DNA of 64,000 nt from Actinomyces oris (GTDB taxonomy: Bacteria > Actinomycetota > Actinomycetes > Actinomycetales > Actinomycetaceae), in contig NZ_CP014232.1 of NCBI RefSeq assembly GCF_001553935.1, forward strand, positions 248,001-312,000. Reading direction: 5' to 3'. Under the pieces are notes generated by a model. That model was not told the DNA's origin. It did not search any database and was given only the letters and a program-made list of their open reading frames with translations. Below are positions 1 through 8,213 of this stretch, piece by piece; the stretch's first letter is position 1; each line of letters begins with the position of its first letter. The position numbers were made by a program, and so were the translations under genes.

Positions 1-804
1 GGGATCGGTGGGCGCCTGCGCGAAGGACAGGTCGGAGACGACGCTCATGCCGGCCACGCGCACCCCGAGGTGGTGCAGGGCGATGGCCTCCAGAACGGTG
101 GACATGCCGACGCAGTCGGCACCGGCGGACTCCAGCATTCGCGTCTCCGCCATGGTCTGATACTCCGGCCCACGCACAGCGGCATAGACGCCTGACCTCT
201 CTGTGACACCGCGCAGGACGTCAGCAAGCTCGTCGTCCCACACACTGCGCACGTCAGTGAAGACCGGGCCGTCGAAGGGTGAGGAGCCGGTGAGGTTGAG
301 GTGATCGGTGATCGTCATGACCTCGCCGATGTGCCAGCCGCGCAGGCAGCCGCCGGCGTTGACCAGGACGGCGCCATGTACGCCGGCTGCAGCCGCGACA
401 CGGGACAGGGCGACCACCGGTCCGGGCCCGCGACCCTCGTAGAGGTGGGTCCGTCCGCGAGCCACGAGGACGCGCCGCTCTCCCCCATCCTCTTGTCCGC
501 CCACCTTCCGGCCACGAGCGACGACATAGGAGTCAAGGCGGTCCTCATGTCCCGGCGCGACCGGGAGCATGACCCCGGGCAGGTCGGACAGGCGCAGGCT
601 CGCAGCCGGCTCACCCCAGGAAGCCAGGGCGTCAGCAGCGCCGGACCCCAGGACCACCAGGAGATCGTGGCGAGGCGCGCCGGTGCGTCGGGCGATCTGG
701 TGGGCGCCTTCCATGGCCGGGCCCGGGCCTTCTGCGCCAGAAGACACGCTCAGGGCCTCCAGACGCTCAGGCTCGAGAGCGAAGCCTGTGGCCTTGTCGT
801 TCAC
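1..804 (-). CDS. purine nucleoside phosphorylase, 3' end cut by the window edge
   Basis: Purine nucleoside phosphorylase of the PNP/MTAP family, which splits purine (deoxy)nucleosides with phosphate to give the free base and (deoxy)ribose-1-phosphate in the cytosol. The 268 visible codons are close to a full family length, so only the C-terminal tail is missing. Visible motifs are VLGSG near residue 50, LVNAGG near 145, a DHLNLTG segment, RGPEYQTMAE (substrate-binding region) and DCVGMSTVLEA. The GTG start at 804 overlaps the stop of the upstream permease as GTGA, so translation is probably coupled. The permease partner suggests salvage of imported nucleobases or nucleosides. Confidence 0.88.
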   Translation of the reverse strand, partial: MNDKATGFALEPERLEALSVSSGAEGPGPAMEGAHQIARRTGAPRHDLLVVLGSGAADALASWGEPAASLRLSDLPGVMLPVAPGHEDRLDSYVVARGRKVGGQEDGGERRVLVARGRTHLYEGRGPGPVVALSRVAAAAGVHGAVLVNAGGCLRGWHIGEVMTITDHLNLTGSSPFDGPVFTDVRSVWDDELADVLRGVTERSGVYAAVRGPEYQTMAETRMLESAGADCVGMSTVLEAIALHHLGVRVAGMSVVSDLSFAQAPTDP

Positions 805-2249
805 GAACGGGCCTCCTGGCGGGCCACCCGGCCTCGGCCGAGGACAAGGTGCCCGAGCACACCGATGAGCAGAGCGACCAGCACACCGAGGTTGGCTCCA
901 GCCCAGGCCCCGTCGCGCCCCCCAAGAGGCCCGAGCAGGTAGCCCTGCCAGGACAACCAGGAGGCAGCCGAGTTGACGACCAGCCCCCAGCCGACGACGG
1001 AACCGGCAGCCACCAGGGCGATGGCCTCCCAGTTGACTGAGCCGTAGACGCCGTCGGGCGTGAAGAGGGCTTCCTCGTCGTAGTCGCGCTTGCGCAGAAT
1101 GACCTCGGCGACCATGACTCCGGCCCAGGCGGCGACGACGACCCCGAGAGTGGTGAGGAACCCTTGGAAGGGACCGAGGAAGTCATCAGCGCCGAAGATG
1201 ACGGCGATGGTGCCCACGGTCATGATGGTGGCGTCGATGGAGGTGGCCACGTGTCGGCGCACGGGCAGGCCGGTCGCCAGGAGAGACAGGCCCGAGGAGT
1301 ACAGGTCCATGATGATGCCGCCAGCCAATCCCAGGATGGCGACGACCGCGAAGGGGATGAGGAACCACGTGGGCAGGATCGTGGTCAGAGCGCCGATGGG
1401 GTCGGTGTTGATGGCCTGGCCGAGCTCGGCGTCGGAGCCCACCAGGAGGATGCCGAAGAAGACGAGCACCACGCAGGGCAGTGCCGATCCCAGCGTGGTC
1501 CAGCCGATGACGCCGGCTGTCGAGGCCCTGCGGGGCAGGTAGCGGGAGTAGTCGGCGGCGGCATTGACCCAACCGAGGCCGAAGCCGGTGGCCACCATGA
1601 CCAGGGCTCCGATGAAGGCCGCAGGGCCGCCCGACGGCAGGGCCAAGATCTTGTCGACACTGATCTGGGGAGCGACGAGGACGAGGTAGATGATGGTGAG
1701 GACACCGGTGGCCCAGGTGATCCAGGTCTGAACCCTCATGATCGCCTCGAAGCCGAGAATACCGGCGCTGGCAGCCAGGCCAACAGTGAGCAGGAAGCCC
1801 AGGATCTGGGCACCGACCTGGTTGTGCCAACCCAGGGCCTGGAACACCGTGGCCGAGGCCAGGGTGGCAGAGACGCACAGGACGGTCTCCCAGCCGACCG
1901 TGAGGATCCAGGACAGGGCCGCGGACAGGCGATTGCCGTTGTAGCCGAAGGCCGCTCGGGACAGCGCCAGGGTGGGGGCGCTGCCTCGTTTGCCCAGGAC
2001 GGCCACGACACCGCACAGGAGGAAGGAGACGATGACGCCAACGCTGCCCGCAACGACCGCCTGCCAGAAGGACAGTCCGAATCCGAGGACCCAGGCACCC
2101 CAGGACAGTCCCAGGACGGAGATGTTGGCCGCGAACCAGGGCATGAAGAGATCGCTCGGCCGCCCCTTGCGATCAGACTCGGAGATGACGTCAAGACCGG
2201 CGTTCTCGACGCGAGTGGCGGCGGGAACGTCCGCAGGTGCACTGCTCAT
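801..2249 (-). CDS. NCS1-family nucleobase permease (CodB-like)
   Basis: A 482-residue polytopic membrane protein of the NCS1 purine/cytosine permease family, expected to import a nucleobase with a cation. About twelve hydrophobic segments follow a short hydrophilic N-terminus. The segment LSRAAFGYNGN is typical of NCS1 transporters of the CodB type. It is the first gene of a two-gene unit and its TGA overlaps the GTG of the phosphorylase gene. Cytosine is the usual CodB substrate, but the phosphorylase neighbour makes a purine base equally plausible. No cytosine deaminase is visible in the window. Confidence 0.85.
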   Translation of the reverse strand: MSSAPADVPAATRVENAGLDVISESDRKGRPSDLFMPWFAANISVLGLSWGAWVLGFGLSFWQAVVAGSVGVIVSFLLCGVVAVLGKRGSAPTLALSRAAFGYNGNRLSAALSWILTVGWETVLCVSATLASATVFQALGWHNQVGAQILGFLLTVGLAASAGILGFEAIMRVQTWITWATGVLTIIYLVLVAPQISVDKILALPSGGPAAFIGALVMVATGFGLGWVNAAADYSRYLPRRASTAGVIGWTTLGSALPCVVLVFFGILLVGSDAELGQAINTDPIGALTTILPTWFLIPFAVVAILGLAGGIIMDLYSSGLSLLATGLPVRRHVATSIDATIMTVGTIAVIFGADDFLGPFQGFLTTLGVVVAAWAGVMVAEVILRKRDYDEEALFTPDGVYGSVNWEAIALVAAGSVVGWGLVVNSAASWLSWQGYLLGPLGGRDGAWAGANLGVLVALLIGVLGHLVLGRGRVARQEARS

Positions 2250-2360
2250 GGGTAATCGACCTCAGTGTCAGTATCAGAACGCTCTCGAATGAGAACTGAC
2301 TGAAGTGTACGGGCACTGAGATGCAGCGAACGACGCCGGAGAGCCGAGAAGAGCCACCAC

Positions 2361-2398
2361 CCCCTCAGTAACATAAGATATGTCACACACTTGAGGGG
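2361..2398. repeat. interrupted inverted repeat between divergent permease and CsbD genes
   Basis: The outer arms CCCCTCA (2361-2367) and TGAGGGG (2392-2398) enclose inner arms GTAACATA (2368-2375) and TATGTCAC (2379-2386), which pair with one mismatch. A five-base bulge interrupts the right side. The element sits in the 263-base gap between divergent genes and is more AT-rich in its core than its surroundings. It could be a regulator site or a structured transcript element. I do not recognise the family. Confidence 0.4.
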
Positions 2399-2472
2399 AT
2401 CTTCATACAAGCTCTCACTGGATACCGAGCTGTGTCTCAGATGCGCGCATGTATAGTCGAGCCATCCTCCAC

Positions 2473-2491
2473 GTCTCCATTTCGTGGAGAC
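2473..2491 (+). promoter_or_regulatory. 5' leader hairpin before the CsbD gene
   Basis: GTCTCCA (2473-2479) and TGGAGAC (2485-2491) form a perfect 7-bp stem with a five-base loop, ending 10 bases before the AAAGGAG ribosome binding site at 2501-2507. A possible -10 hexamer TATAGT lies at 2452-2457. A hairpin this close to a ribosome binding site could stabilise the mRNA or tune translation. Confidence 0.35.
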
Positions 2492-2512
2492 TCACCACGG
2501 AAAGGAGCTCTC

Positions 2513-2701
2513 ATGAGCGACAACGGAACCTTTGACAGGATCGCCGGCAAGACCAAGGAGGCCGCGGGCAAGGTCACTGGCAACAAGGAGACCGAGACCG
2601 AGGGCAAGCTCCAGCAGGCCGAAGGCAAGATCAAGGAGGTCGCCGAGGACGCCAAGGACGCCATCAAGGGTGCGGTGAACCACCTCAAGGGCGACAAGTA
2701 A
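2513..2701 (+). CDS. CsbD-family stress protein
   Basis: A 62-residue, highly charged protein of the CsbD family. It is rich in Lys, Glu and Ala, with the repeated helix pattern AGKTKEAAGKVTGN followed by EGKLQQAEGKIKEVAEDAKD. CsbD proteins are small cytoplasmic proteins of unknown mechanism, usually induced by general stress. The ATG at 2513 was chosen over an upstream in-frame ATG because AAAGGAG lies five bases before it and homology starts there. The gene is monocistronic and ends just before a strong terminator. Confidence 0.9.
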   Translation: MSDNGTFDRIAGKTKEAAGKVTGNKETETEGKLQQAEGKIKEVAEDAKDAIKGAVNHLKGDK

Positions 2702-2719
2702 GCGTCGTCGCGACACACG

Positions 2720-2759
2720 CAACAGCGCCCAGTCTCCTTCAGGAGGCTGGGCGCTGTTG
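2720..2759. terminator. strong hairpin terminator between convergent genes
   Basis: CAACAGCGCCCAG (2720-2732) pairs perfectly with 2747-2759, and an inner CTCC/GGAG extends the stem. It lies between the CsbD stop and the stop of the convergent RCC1-repeat gene, so it probably works in both directions. Confidence 0.8.
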
Positions 2760-2776
2760 TGTTGCCAATTCCGGCG

Positions 2777-3985
2777 TCAGTTGCTCGCAGGGATCAGGGT
2801 CGGCGCCACGTTGACCACGCTCTGCGAGGGGTCGGCCTGCCCCCACGAGTTGTTGCCCCAAGTCCAGGTCCCCTTGTCGACAGTGGCCCACGTGTCGTAA
2901 CCGGAGGTACCGATCTGGGTGGCCCCGTCGATCTTGTCCACCTGCACCAGCCCCGAGGGGGTGTCGGAGACAGTTCCGTTGACCTGACCGTAGCGGTTGG
3001 AGCCGAAGCACCAGACTGTGCCCTTGGCGAGGGCGCAGGTGTGCTCGTAACCAGAGACAAGCGCGGTGGGAGCGGCCGGCAGCTTGCCGACCTCCACGGC
3101 CTGGTTGACCAGCGCCTCATCAGTCTTCTTGCCGAGCTGGCCGACCTCGTTGGCGCCCCAGGCGTAGACCTTGCCCGAGTCGTCCACGGCCACGGCGAAG
3201 CCCTTGCCCACGCTCAGCGCCGAGACCTTGACCTTCTCCAGCCCTGGCACAGCCGTCGGCGAGACACGTGCTCCCTGGGTGTTGGCCTGGGCGTCAGCAC
3301 CCCAGCAGGAGACTCCGGTACCGCCCGAGGAGCAGACGAAGGAACCACTGCCGGCGCGCAGGGTCGCAGGCTTGGTGGCGGCAGGGGCCGCCGCAGCGGG
3401 AGACGACGGATCCGCCGCGTCCTTACCGGGCCACAGCCAGTGCCCTCCCAAGGCACCCCCAACCAGTCCGAGGGCCAGCACACTGACCGCTACAACCGGA
3501 AGCACCCACCCGCGACGTCGAGCGCCCTTCGAGTACTGGGAGACATCACTCTGCGGCGCCTCCATCTCGGTCACTGTGGGCAGCGGCTGAAGCCGGTAAC
3601 CCTGCGGTTGAGGCTGCGTCGGTGTCGCCATATGCGGCTGGAGCGGCGAGATCGCAGCCGGCTGCTGAGCAGGCTGAGTTGGTTGAGCCACCCCGTAGTC
3701 AGTGTCTCCGCCAGCGCCGTCGCCCCTGAATGCGCCGTCAAAGGCCACGGGATCTGCAGGCGCCCCGTACACGGGTGCGGGTTCCTGAACGGGCACCTGC
3801 TGCTGAGCAGGCGGATACCCGGCAGGCTGCTGAGGGGAATATCCGGCAGATGCCGCGATCTGTTCGAGCTGCGCACGCTGCTCGGGCGTCCAGGCGCGTC
3901 CGGTGACAAGGGCCTCCCGAGCACGCTCGGGACTGCCGCCGATGAACCACAGCACCCTGTCCCCGTCGAGCATCCGGTCATCCAT
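2777..3985 (-). CDS. RCC1-repeat protein with a single membrane segment
   Basis: A 402-residue protein of unknown role. Residues 1 to about 50 are a charged helical module. A Pro/Gln-rich linker follows to about 180, then a hydrophobic segment (VLPVVAVSVLALGLVGGAL) likely to span the membrane once. The outer part has RCC1-like repeats, recognisable from VSCWGADAQ, VYAWGANEVGQLG, VWCFGSNRYGQVNG and WTWGNNSWGQ. These repeats normally build a beta-propeller used for protein contacts, but four repeats are fewer than the seven of a full RCC1 propeller. It probably displays the RCC1 part outside the cell. The adjacent upstream gene encodes a sortase-anchored protein on the same strand. Confidence 0.75.
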   Translation of the reverse strand: MDDRMLDGDRVLWFIGGSPERAREALVTGRAWTPEQRAQLEQIAASAGYSPQQPAGYPPAQQQVPVQEPAPVYGAPADPVAFDGAFRGDGAGGDTDYGVAQPTQPAQQPAAISPLQPHMATPTQPQPQGYRLQPLPTVTEMEAPQSDVSQYSKGARRRGWVLPVVAVSVLALGLVGGALGGHWLWPGKDAADPSSPAAAAPAATKPATLRAGSGSFVCSSGGTGVSCWGADAQANTQGARVSPTAVPGLEKVKVSALSVGKGFAVAVDDSGKVYAWGANEVGQLGKKTDEALVNQAVEVGKLPAAPTALVSGYEHTCALAKGTVWCFGSNRYGQVNGTVSDTPSGLVQVDKIDGATQIGTSGYDTWATVDKGTWTWGNNSWGQADPSQSVVNVAPTLIPASN

Positions 3986-4023
3986 GGGCCAGACCTCTCC
4001 TCAACGTCAAGGACCGATGCGTG

Positions 4024-4674
4024 TCAGTAGGTCAGCCTACGGCGCGCCATGAGCATGGCGGCGCCTGTCGCACCAGTGCCCAGCACCATCCAGGCTGCGG
4101 TCGTCCCCGCACCGGTCTGGGCGAGGGTGGAGCGACCTGCGGTGGCGGTACCCTGCTGGCCGGAAGCAGCCTGCTCGCGGGGAGCGGCGGCCTGCTCACC
4201 GGGGACATTCGCGGCGCCCTGGGGAGCGCTCTCCTCGGCGGCCGCGGGGGCGCCTCCCTCAGAGGACTGCTCGGGGGCCGCCGGGGCCTGCTGCTCGGGA
4301 GCAGCCTCGGAGCCAGCGGAATCGCCCTGCTGCTGCTCAGCCTGGTTCTGCTGGGGCTGCTCGGCCGGAGCCTCCGGCTTGTTCTCCTGCTGCGCCGCGG
4401 CGTTGTCGGCGCCCGGAGCCTGGGGAGCGGTCTTGCCCGCATCCTCCGCGGGAGCAGGCGCAGGGGCGGGGGCCGGAGCCGGCTTGTTGCCTTCAGGGTT
4501 GGGGGCAGCCGGGGAGGGGGTGTCGGGCTGAGGAGCCTCGGCCTTCGCGTCACCGGCCTGGGACGCCGACTGCTCGGCGACAGGAGCCGGGTCCGTCTCA
4601 GCAGCAGCCGCACCGACCGGGACGACGGACAGGGCAACGGCCGCAGACGCAGCCATCCATACGCTTCGCTTCAT
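4024..4674 (-). CDS. sortase-anchored (LAQTG) low-complexity surface protein
   Basis: A 216-residue secreted protein. It has an N-terminal signal peptide (MKRSVWMAASAAVALSVV, cleavage near AAA-AE), then about 150 residues composed almost only of Ala, Pro, Glu, Gln and Gly. The C-terminus has LAQTG, a hydrophobic segment and a final RRR cluster, which is the classic cell-wall sorting signal. It is likely an extended, unstructured stalk linked to peptidoglycan. The ATG at 4674 follows AAGGAG at a good distance. No adhesive or enzymatic domain is visible. Confidence 0.85.
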   Translation of the reverse strand: MKRSVWMAASAAVALSVVPVGAAAAETDPAPVAEQSASQAGDAKAEAPQPDTPSPAAPNPEGNKPAPAPAPAPAPAEDAGKTAPQAPGADNAAAQQENKPEAPAEQPQQNQAEQQQGDSAGSEAAPEQQAPAAPEQSSEGGAPAAAEESAPQGAANVPGEQAAAPREQAASGQQGTATAGRSTLAQTGAGTTAAWMVLGTGATGAAMLMARRRLTY

Positions 4675-4694
4675 GGGAACTCCTTGAGGACTTG

Positions 4695-4708
4695 AGAGCC
4701 AAGGCTCT
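4695..4708. repeat. short perfect palindrome upstream of the LAQTG gene
   Basis: AGAGCC-AA-GGCTCT (6-2-6) lies about 20 bases upstream of the surface-protein start codon, in the expected promoter or 5' leader. It may be an operator. No regulator family is recognised. Confidence 0.3.
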
Positions 4709-4841
4709 TACGTCGGGTGACGAGGATGTGGATGCGGCCACCTTACCCAACGCAGCCCTGGTCCTGTCACGCTAGCGACACGGGCACTACTCCACTGTTG
4801 GACACTTCACATCGCCGCCGCGCGGGTGGAATGGGAGATGG

Positions 4842-5510
4842 TCAGACCCTCAGGCCCAGCCCTCTCATACGCGAGACCGCCCCCTGGGACAGTACTGAGT
4901 GGAGCTGCTCCTGCGCCATCTGGCCGAGGAGCTCGGGGAACTGCCCCAGGAGCCTCTGGAAGGTCCCGATCTCCTCACCGATGACGCGCCGGCCCCACAG
5001 CCCCAGTCGGGCGGCCAGCTGAGGGTCGGCCGCGACGACCTCCTCCAGCTCGGCGACGGCGTACGTGCCGATCGGGTCCTGGCTGAGCTCATGAATGAGT
5101 CCGCTATGCAAGGGGTCGTCCAGGGACTCGCTCAGCGCCATCCCGAAGTCGATGAGCAGCCCGAAGGTGATGTAGGTCTTGAGCAGGCGCTCGGCCCAGT
5201 CCAGTGGCCGCAGTCGCTCGTCGAAGTCGCCCAGCACGTCGGTGAAGCGTTCGGCCGCCCCGAGGGCGTCGATGCCGTGGGTCGCGGCCAGCTCCACGAC
5301 CCGGTCGAAGGAGGCGACCTCCCAGGCACTCATGCGCAGCAGGTCGACCCGAGCCCTCATCCGCGGCGCCCGGTCGGCATCCTTGGCGTAGCGGGTGCAG
5401 GCCGCCGTCCGGGAGATCGCGACGACGCCGACGACGGACAGCTCGTGGGGACCAACCTGCATCGGGATGGAGGCGTTGGGCTGAGGTGACGGTGTCGGCA
5501 TCTGGGACAT
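4842..5510 (-). CDS. MiaE_2-like ferritin-fold protein
   Basis: An approximately 222-residue, mostly helical protein resembling the actinobacterial ferritin-like fold family related to MiaE, the tRNA 2-methylthio-N6-isopentenyladenosine hydroxylase. The supporting segments are RMRARVDLLRMSAWEVASFDRVVELA and FDERLRPLDWAERLLKTYITF, read here as candidate metal-site helices. In actinobacteria this family is commonly next to a DEAD-box helicase, as here (divergent helicase at 5784). The ATG at 5510 was chosen because TACGAT lies seven bases before it with no Shine-Dalgarno sequence, fitting a leaderless transcript. An in-frame ATG at 5519 is possible. The tRNA role is inferred from the family only. 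Confidence 0.65.
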   Translation of the reverse strand: MSQMPTPSPQPNASIPMQVGPHELSVVGVVAISRTAACTRYAKDADRAPRMRARVDLLRMSAWEVASFDRVVELAATHGIDALGAAERFTDVLGDFDERLRPLDWAERLLKTYITFGLLIDFGMALSESLDDPLHSGLIHELSQDPIGTYAVAELEEVVAADPQLAARLGLWGRRVIGEEIGTFQRLLGQFPELLGQMAQEQLHSVLSQGAVSRMRGLGLRV

Positions 5511-5783
5511 GGCCACCATCGTATCCAGGTCTTGCCGTGCGTGAAGCACAGCCGTGACATCGACCACGCCGACGGCGCACCTCCCCATCCAGACAGGCCA
5601 TCATCATGTTTTCCCGCTACGCTGACGGCGTCCACGGTTGCCCGGTCGTCAGATGGACTCAGATATGACTCACGATCGGCTGCCACATCCGACGGCGCCA
5701 ACGCCCACGCAGCGCACCCGACCGTGCGCGCGAGCGACAGCCGCGCCGGACCGGTTCAACCTGATCAGAAGACAAGGAACCTC

Positions 5784-7460
5784 GTGAGCAACGAGCACCA
5801 CGGGGCCGACGCCGTCGAGCCCGACCACAACTCCACAGACGACCAGACCACCCTCGAGAGCGCCAACGCCGCTGCCGGCACCACTGGCGCTACGTCCGGG
5901 ATCATCGAGACGGCCGGCGCCCACGCCCCCGTCCTGGATGAGGCCACTCCCGACATCACCGACGAGGGCGCCCAAACCGACCTGAGCCGCAAGACCTTCG
6001 CCGACTTCGGTGTCGAGCCGGAGATCTGCGAGGCCCTGGACGCCAAGGGCATCACCCACCCCTTCCCCATCCAGGCCCTCACCCTGCCGGTGGCCCTGGA
6101 GGGGCAGGACATCATCGGTCAGGCCAAGACCGGCACCGGCAAGACCCTGGGCTTCGGCATCCCCCTCCTCATGGACACCCTGGGCCCCGGGGAGGAGGGC
6201 TGGGACGAGGATCCCGCCTCCGGCAGCCCCCAGGCCCTGGTCATCCTGCCCACCCGCGAGCTGGCCAAGCAGGTCGCCGAGGAGCTGTCCACAGCTGCCG
6301 CCAAGCGCACCGTGCGCATCGTCCAGGTCTACGGCGGGCGCGCCTACGAGCCCCAGATCGAGGACCTCGAGCGAGGAGCCGAGGTCGTCGTGGGCACGCC
6401 CGGCCGCCTCATCGACCTCATGGAGCGTGGCGTGCTGGACCTGGCTCACGTCACCACTGTCGTCCTGGACGAGGCCGACGAGATGCTGGATCTGGGCTTC
6501 CTGCCGGACGTGGAGAAGATCCTGGCCCGCACCCGCGCCGACCGGCACACGATGCTCTTCAGCGCCACCATGCCCGGGGCCGTGGTCGCCCTGGCGCGCC
6601 GCTACATGACCCGCCCCACCCACATCCGCGCCCAGGACCCGGGCGACGAGGGCATGACCGTCCAGACGGTCCAGCAGGTCGTCTACCGCACCCACTCGAT
6701 GAACAAGGTGGAGGTCGTCTCCCGGATCCTCCAGGCCGAGGGACGCGGGCGCACCATCATCTTCGCACGCACCAAGCGCACGGCGGCCCGGGTGGCCGAC
6801 GACCTGCGCGCCCGAGGTTTCGCCACCGGGGCCCTGCACGGCGACCTCGGCCAGGGGGCCCGCGAGCAGGCCCTGCGCGCCTTCCGCAACAACAAGGTGG
6901 ACGTCCTGGTGGCCACCGACGTGGCCGCCCGGGGCATCGACGTCGACGACGTCACCCACGTCATCAACTACCAGTGCCCCGAGGACGAGAAGATCTACGT
7001 CCACCGCATCGGGCGCACCGGACGCGCCGGCAACTCCGGCACGGCGGTCACCTTCGTGGACTGGGACGACGTGCCGCGCTGGCGGATCATCGCCAAGGCT
7101 CTGGGCCTGCCCATCGAGGAGCCGGTGGAGACCTACCACACCAGCGAGCACCTGTTCTCCGACCTGTCGATCCCGGAGAAGGTCACCGGCCGCCTGCCCC
7201 GTCACAAGCGCACCCTGGAGGGGCTCGACGCCGAGGAGATCGAGGACCTGGGTGAAACCGGCAAGCGTGGGCGCAAGCAGTCCGGCCGGCAGGGCGGGCG
7301 CTCGGAGCGCGGCCGGGGCCGCGGCGGCAGGGGCGCCAAGGACTCCAAGCGCGGTGAGCCCTCCCGGCGCTCCGCCGACGGCGAGGCCAAGCCCCGGCGC
7401 AAGCGCACCCGTAAGCGCACGCGCGGTGGCCGCCCGGTTGACGGGACCACCGGCGAGTAG
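5784..7460 (+). CDS. DEAD-box ATP-dependent RNA helicase
   Basis: A 558-residue helicase that unwinds RNA duplexes. In order: an acidic N-terminal extension of about 70 residues, Q-motif region (FADFGVEP...PFPIQ), motif I AKTGTGKT, Ia PTRELA, Ib TPGRL, II DEAD, III SAT, IV IIFART, V ATDVAARGID and VI HRIGRTGRAG. A long Arg/Lys/Gly-rich tail follows, likely for RNA binding. The GTG at 5784 is preferred over upstream in-frame codons because AAGGAAC precedes it. The gene is followed by a strong hairpin. Likely roles are ribosome assembly or RNA decay, by family analogy. Confidence 0.95.
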   Translation: MSNEHHGADAVEPDHNSTDDQTTLESANAAAGTTGATSGIIETAGAHAPVLDEATPDITDEGAQTDLSRKTFADFGVEPEICEALDAKGITHPFPIQALTLPVALEGQDIIGQAKTGTGKTLGFGIPLLMDTLGPGEEGWDEDPASGSPQALVILPTRELAKQVAEELSTAAAKRTVRIVQVYGGRAYEPQIEDLERGAEVVVGTPGRLIDLMERGVLDLAHVTTVVLDEADEMLDLGFLPDVEKILARTRADRHTMLFSATMPGAVVALARRYMTRPTHIRAQDPGDEGMTVQTVQQVVYRTHSMNKVEVVSRILQAEGRGRTIIFARTKRTAARVADDLRARGFATGALHGDLGQGAREQALRAFRNNKVDVLVATDVAARGIDVDDVTHVINYQCPEDEKIYVHRIGRTGRAGNSGTAVTFVDWDDVPRWRIIAKALGLPIEEPVETYHTSEHLFSDLSIPEKVTGRLPRHKRTLEGLDAEEIEDLGETGKRGRKQSGRQGGRSERGRGRGGRGAKDSKRGEPSRRSADGEAKPRRKRTRKRTRGGRPVDGTTGE

Positions 7461-7471
7461 GACTGACAAGG

Positions 7472-7503
7472 AGCGGCTGAGACTCACGTGGGTCTCAGCC
7501 GCT
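7472..7503. terminator. bidirectional terminator hairpin
   Basis: AGCGGCTGAGAC (7472-7483) pairs perfectly with 7492-7503 over an eight-base loop. It lies between the helicase stop and the stop of the convergent marC-family gene. Confidence 0.8.
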
Positions 7504-7527
7504 GTCCGTCTCCGGGGTGGAGCCGGC

Positions 7528-8157
7528 TCAGAGGCGGGTCTCCAGGAAGGCGAAGACGCCGTCGGCCATGATCTGGACGGCGATGGCCGCCAGGAGCAGT
7601 CCCATGACCCGGGTGAGGATCCGGATGCCGGAGGTGCCCAGCACCCGGTTGAGCCCCAGGGAGAAGCGCAGCGAGGCCCAGATGGCGATGTGCGTGCCGA
7701 TGATCGCGGCCGTCACGGAGACCCACCCGGCCACCCCGCCTCCGGTGGTGTCCACGGCGACCATCGCCGCGACGATGGCGCCGGGCCCGGCCAGCAGGGG
7801 CGTGCCCAGGGGCACGAGGGCGGCGTTGGCAGTGACGGCCTCGGGGTCGGGGCTCTCATCGACCTTGTCGGTCAGCAGCTCGAGGGCCACCAGGAGCAGC
7901 AGCAGTCCGCCGGCCACCTGGAGGGAGGGCACCGAGATCCCCAGGAACTTCAGGATGTAGCGTCCGAAGGCCGCGAAGAGCACGATGACGGCGAAGGAGA
8001 CCACTGTGGCCTGGCGCGCTGAAGCGGCGCGCTCCGGGGGCGTCTGCCGCGAGGTCAGGGACAGGAAGATCGGGATGGCGCCCAGGGGGTCCTGAATGAC
8101 CAGGAGCGTGGTGAAGGTCGTGGCGAAGACCGTGGTGTCGAAGACGGACTGCAGCAT
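7528..8157 (-). CDS. MarC-family (UPF0056) integral membrane protein
   Basis: A 209-residue protein with about six hydrophobic segments matching the MarC/UPF0056 family. The segments LLVIQDPLGAIPIFLSLT near the N-terminus and LGISVPSLQVAGGLLLLLVAL in the middle are family hallmarks, and a second conserved PLLAGPGAI motif lies near residue 130. The transported substrate and function are unknown; the old link to antibiotic resistance was withdrawn for E. coli MarC. It lies just downstream of the PHP gene on the same strand. Confidence 0.88.
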   Translation of the reverse strand: MLQSVFDTTVFATTFTTLLVIQDPLGAIPIFLSLTSRQTPPERAASARQATVVSFAVIVLFAAFGRYILKFLGISVPSLQVAGGLLLLLVALELLTDKVDESPDPEAVTANAALVPLGTPLLAGPGAIVAAMVAVDTTGGGVAGWVSVTAAIIGTHIAIWASLRFSLGLNRVLGTSGIRILTRVMGLLLAAIAVQIMADGVFAFLETRL

Positions 8158-8213
8158 GGGGCGTTTCTATCACCGCCGCTCGGCAGGAGTCAGGTGCCGT
8201 GGCCGCTCGGGCC

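Noticed and set aside
1164..2255. Long plus-strand frame opposite the NCS1 permease
   Set aside because: Its translation is a Gly/Asp/Gln-rich mirror of the permease codons, typical of antisense frames in GC-rich DNA, with no ribosome binding site or family similarity.
2250..2512. Possible purine riboswitch before the nucleobase permease
   Set aside because: The conserved loop and junction bases of the purine aptamer are not found on the minus strand; only the interrupted repeat at 2361-2398 is structured.
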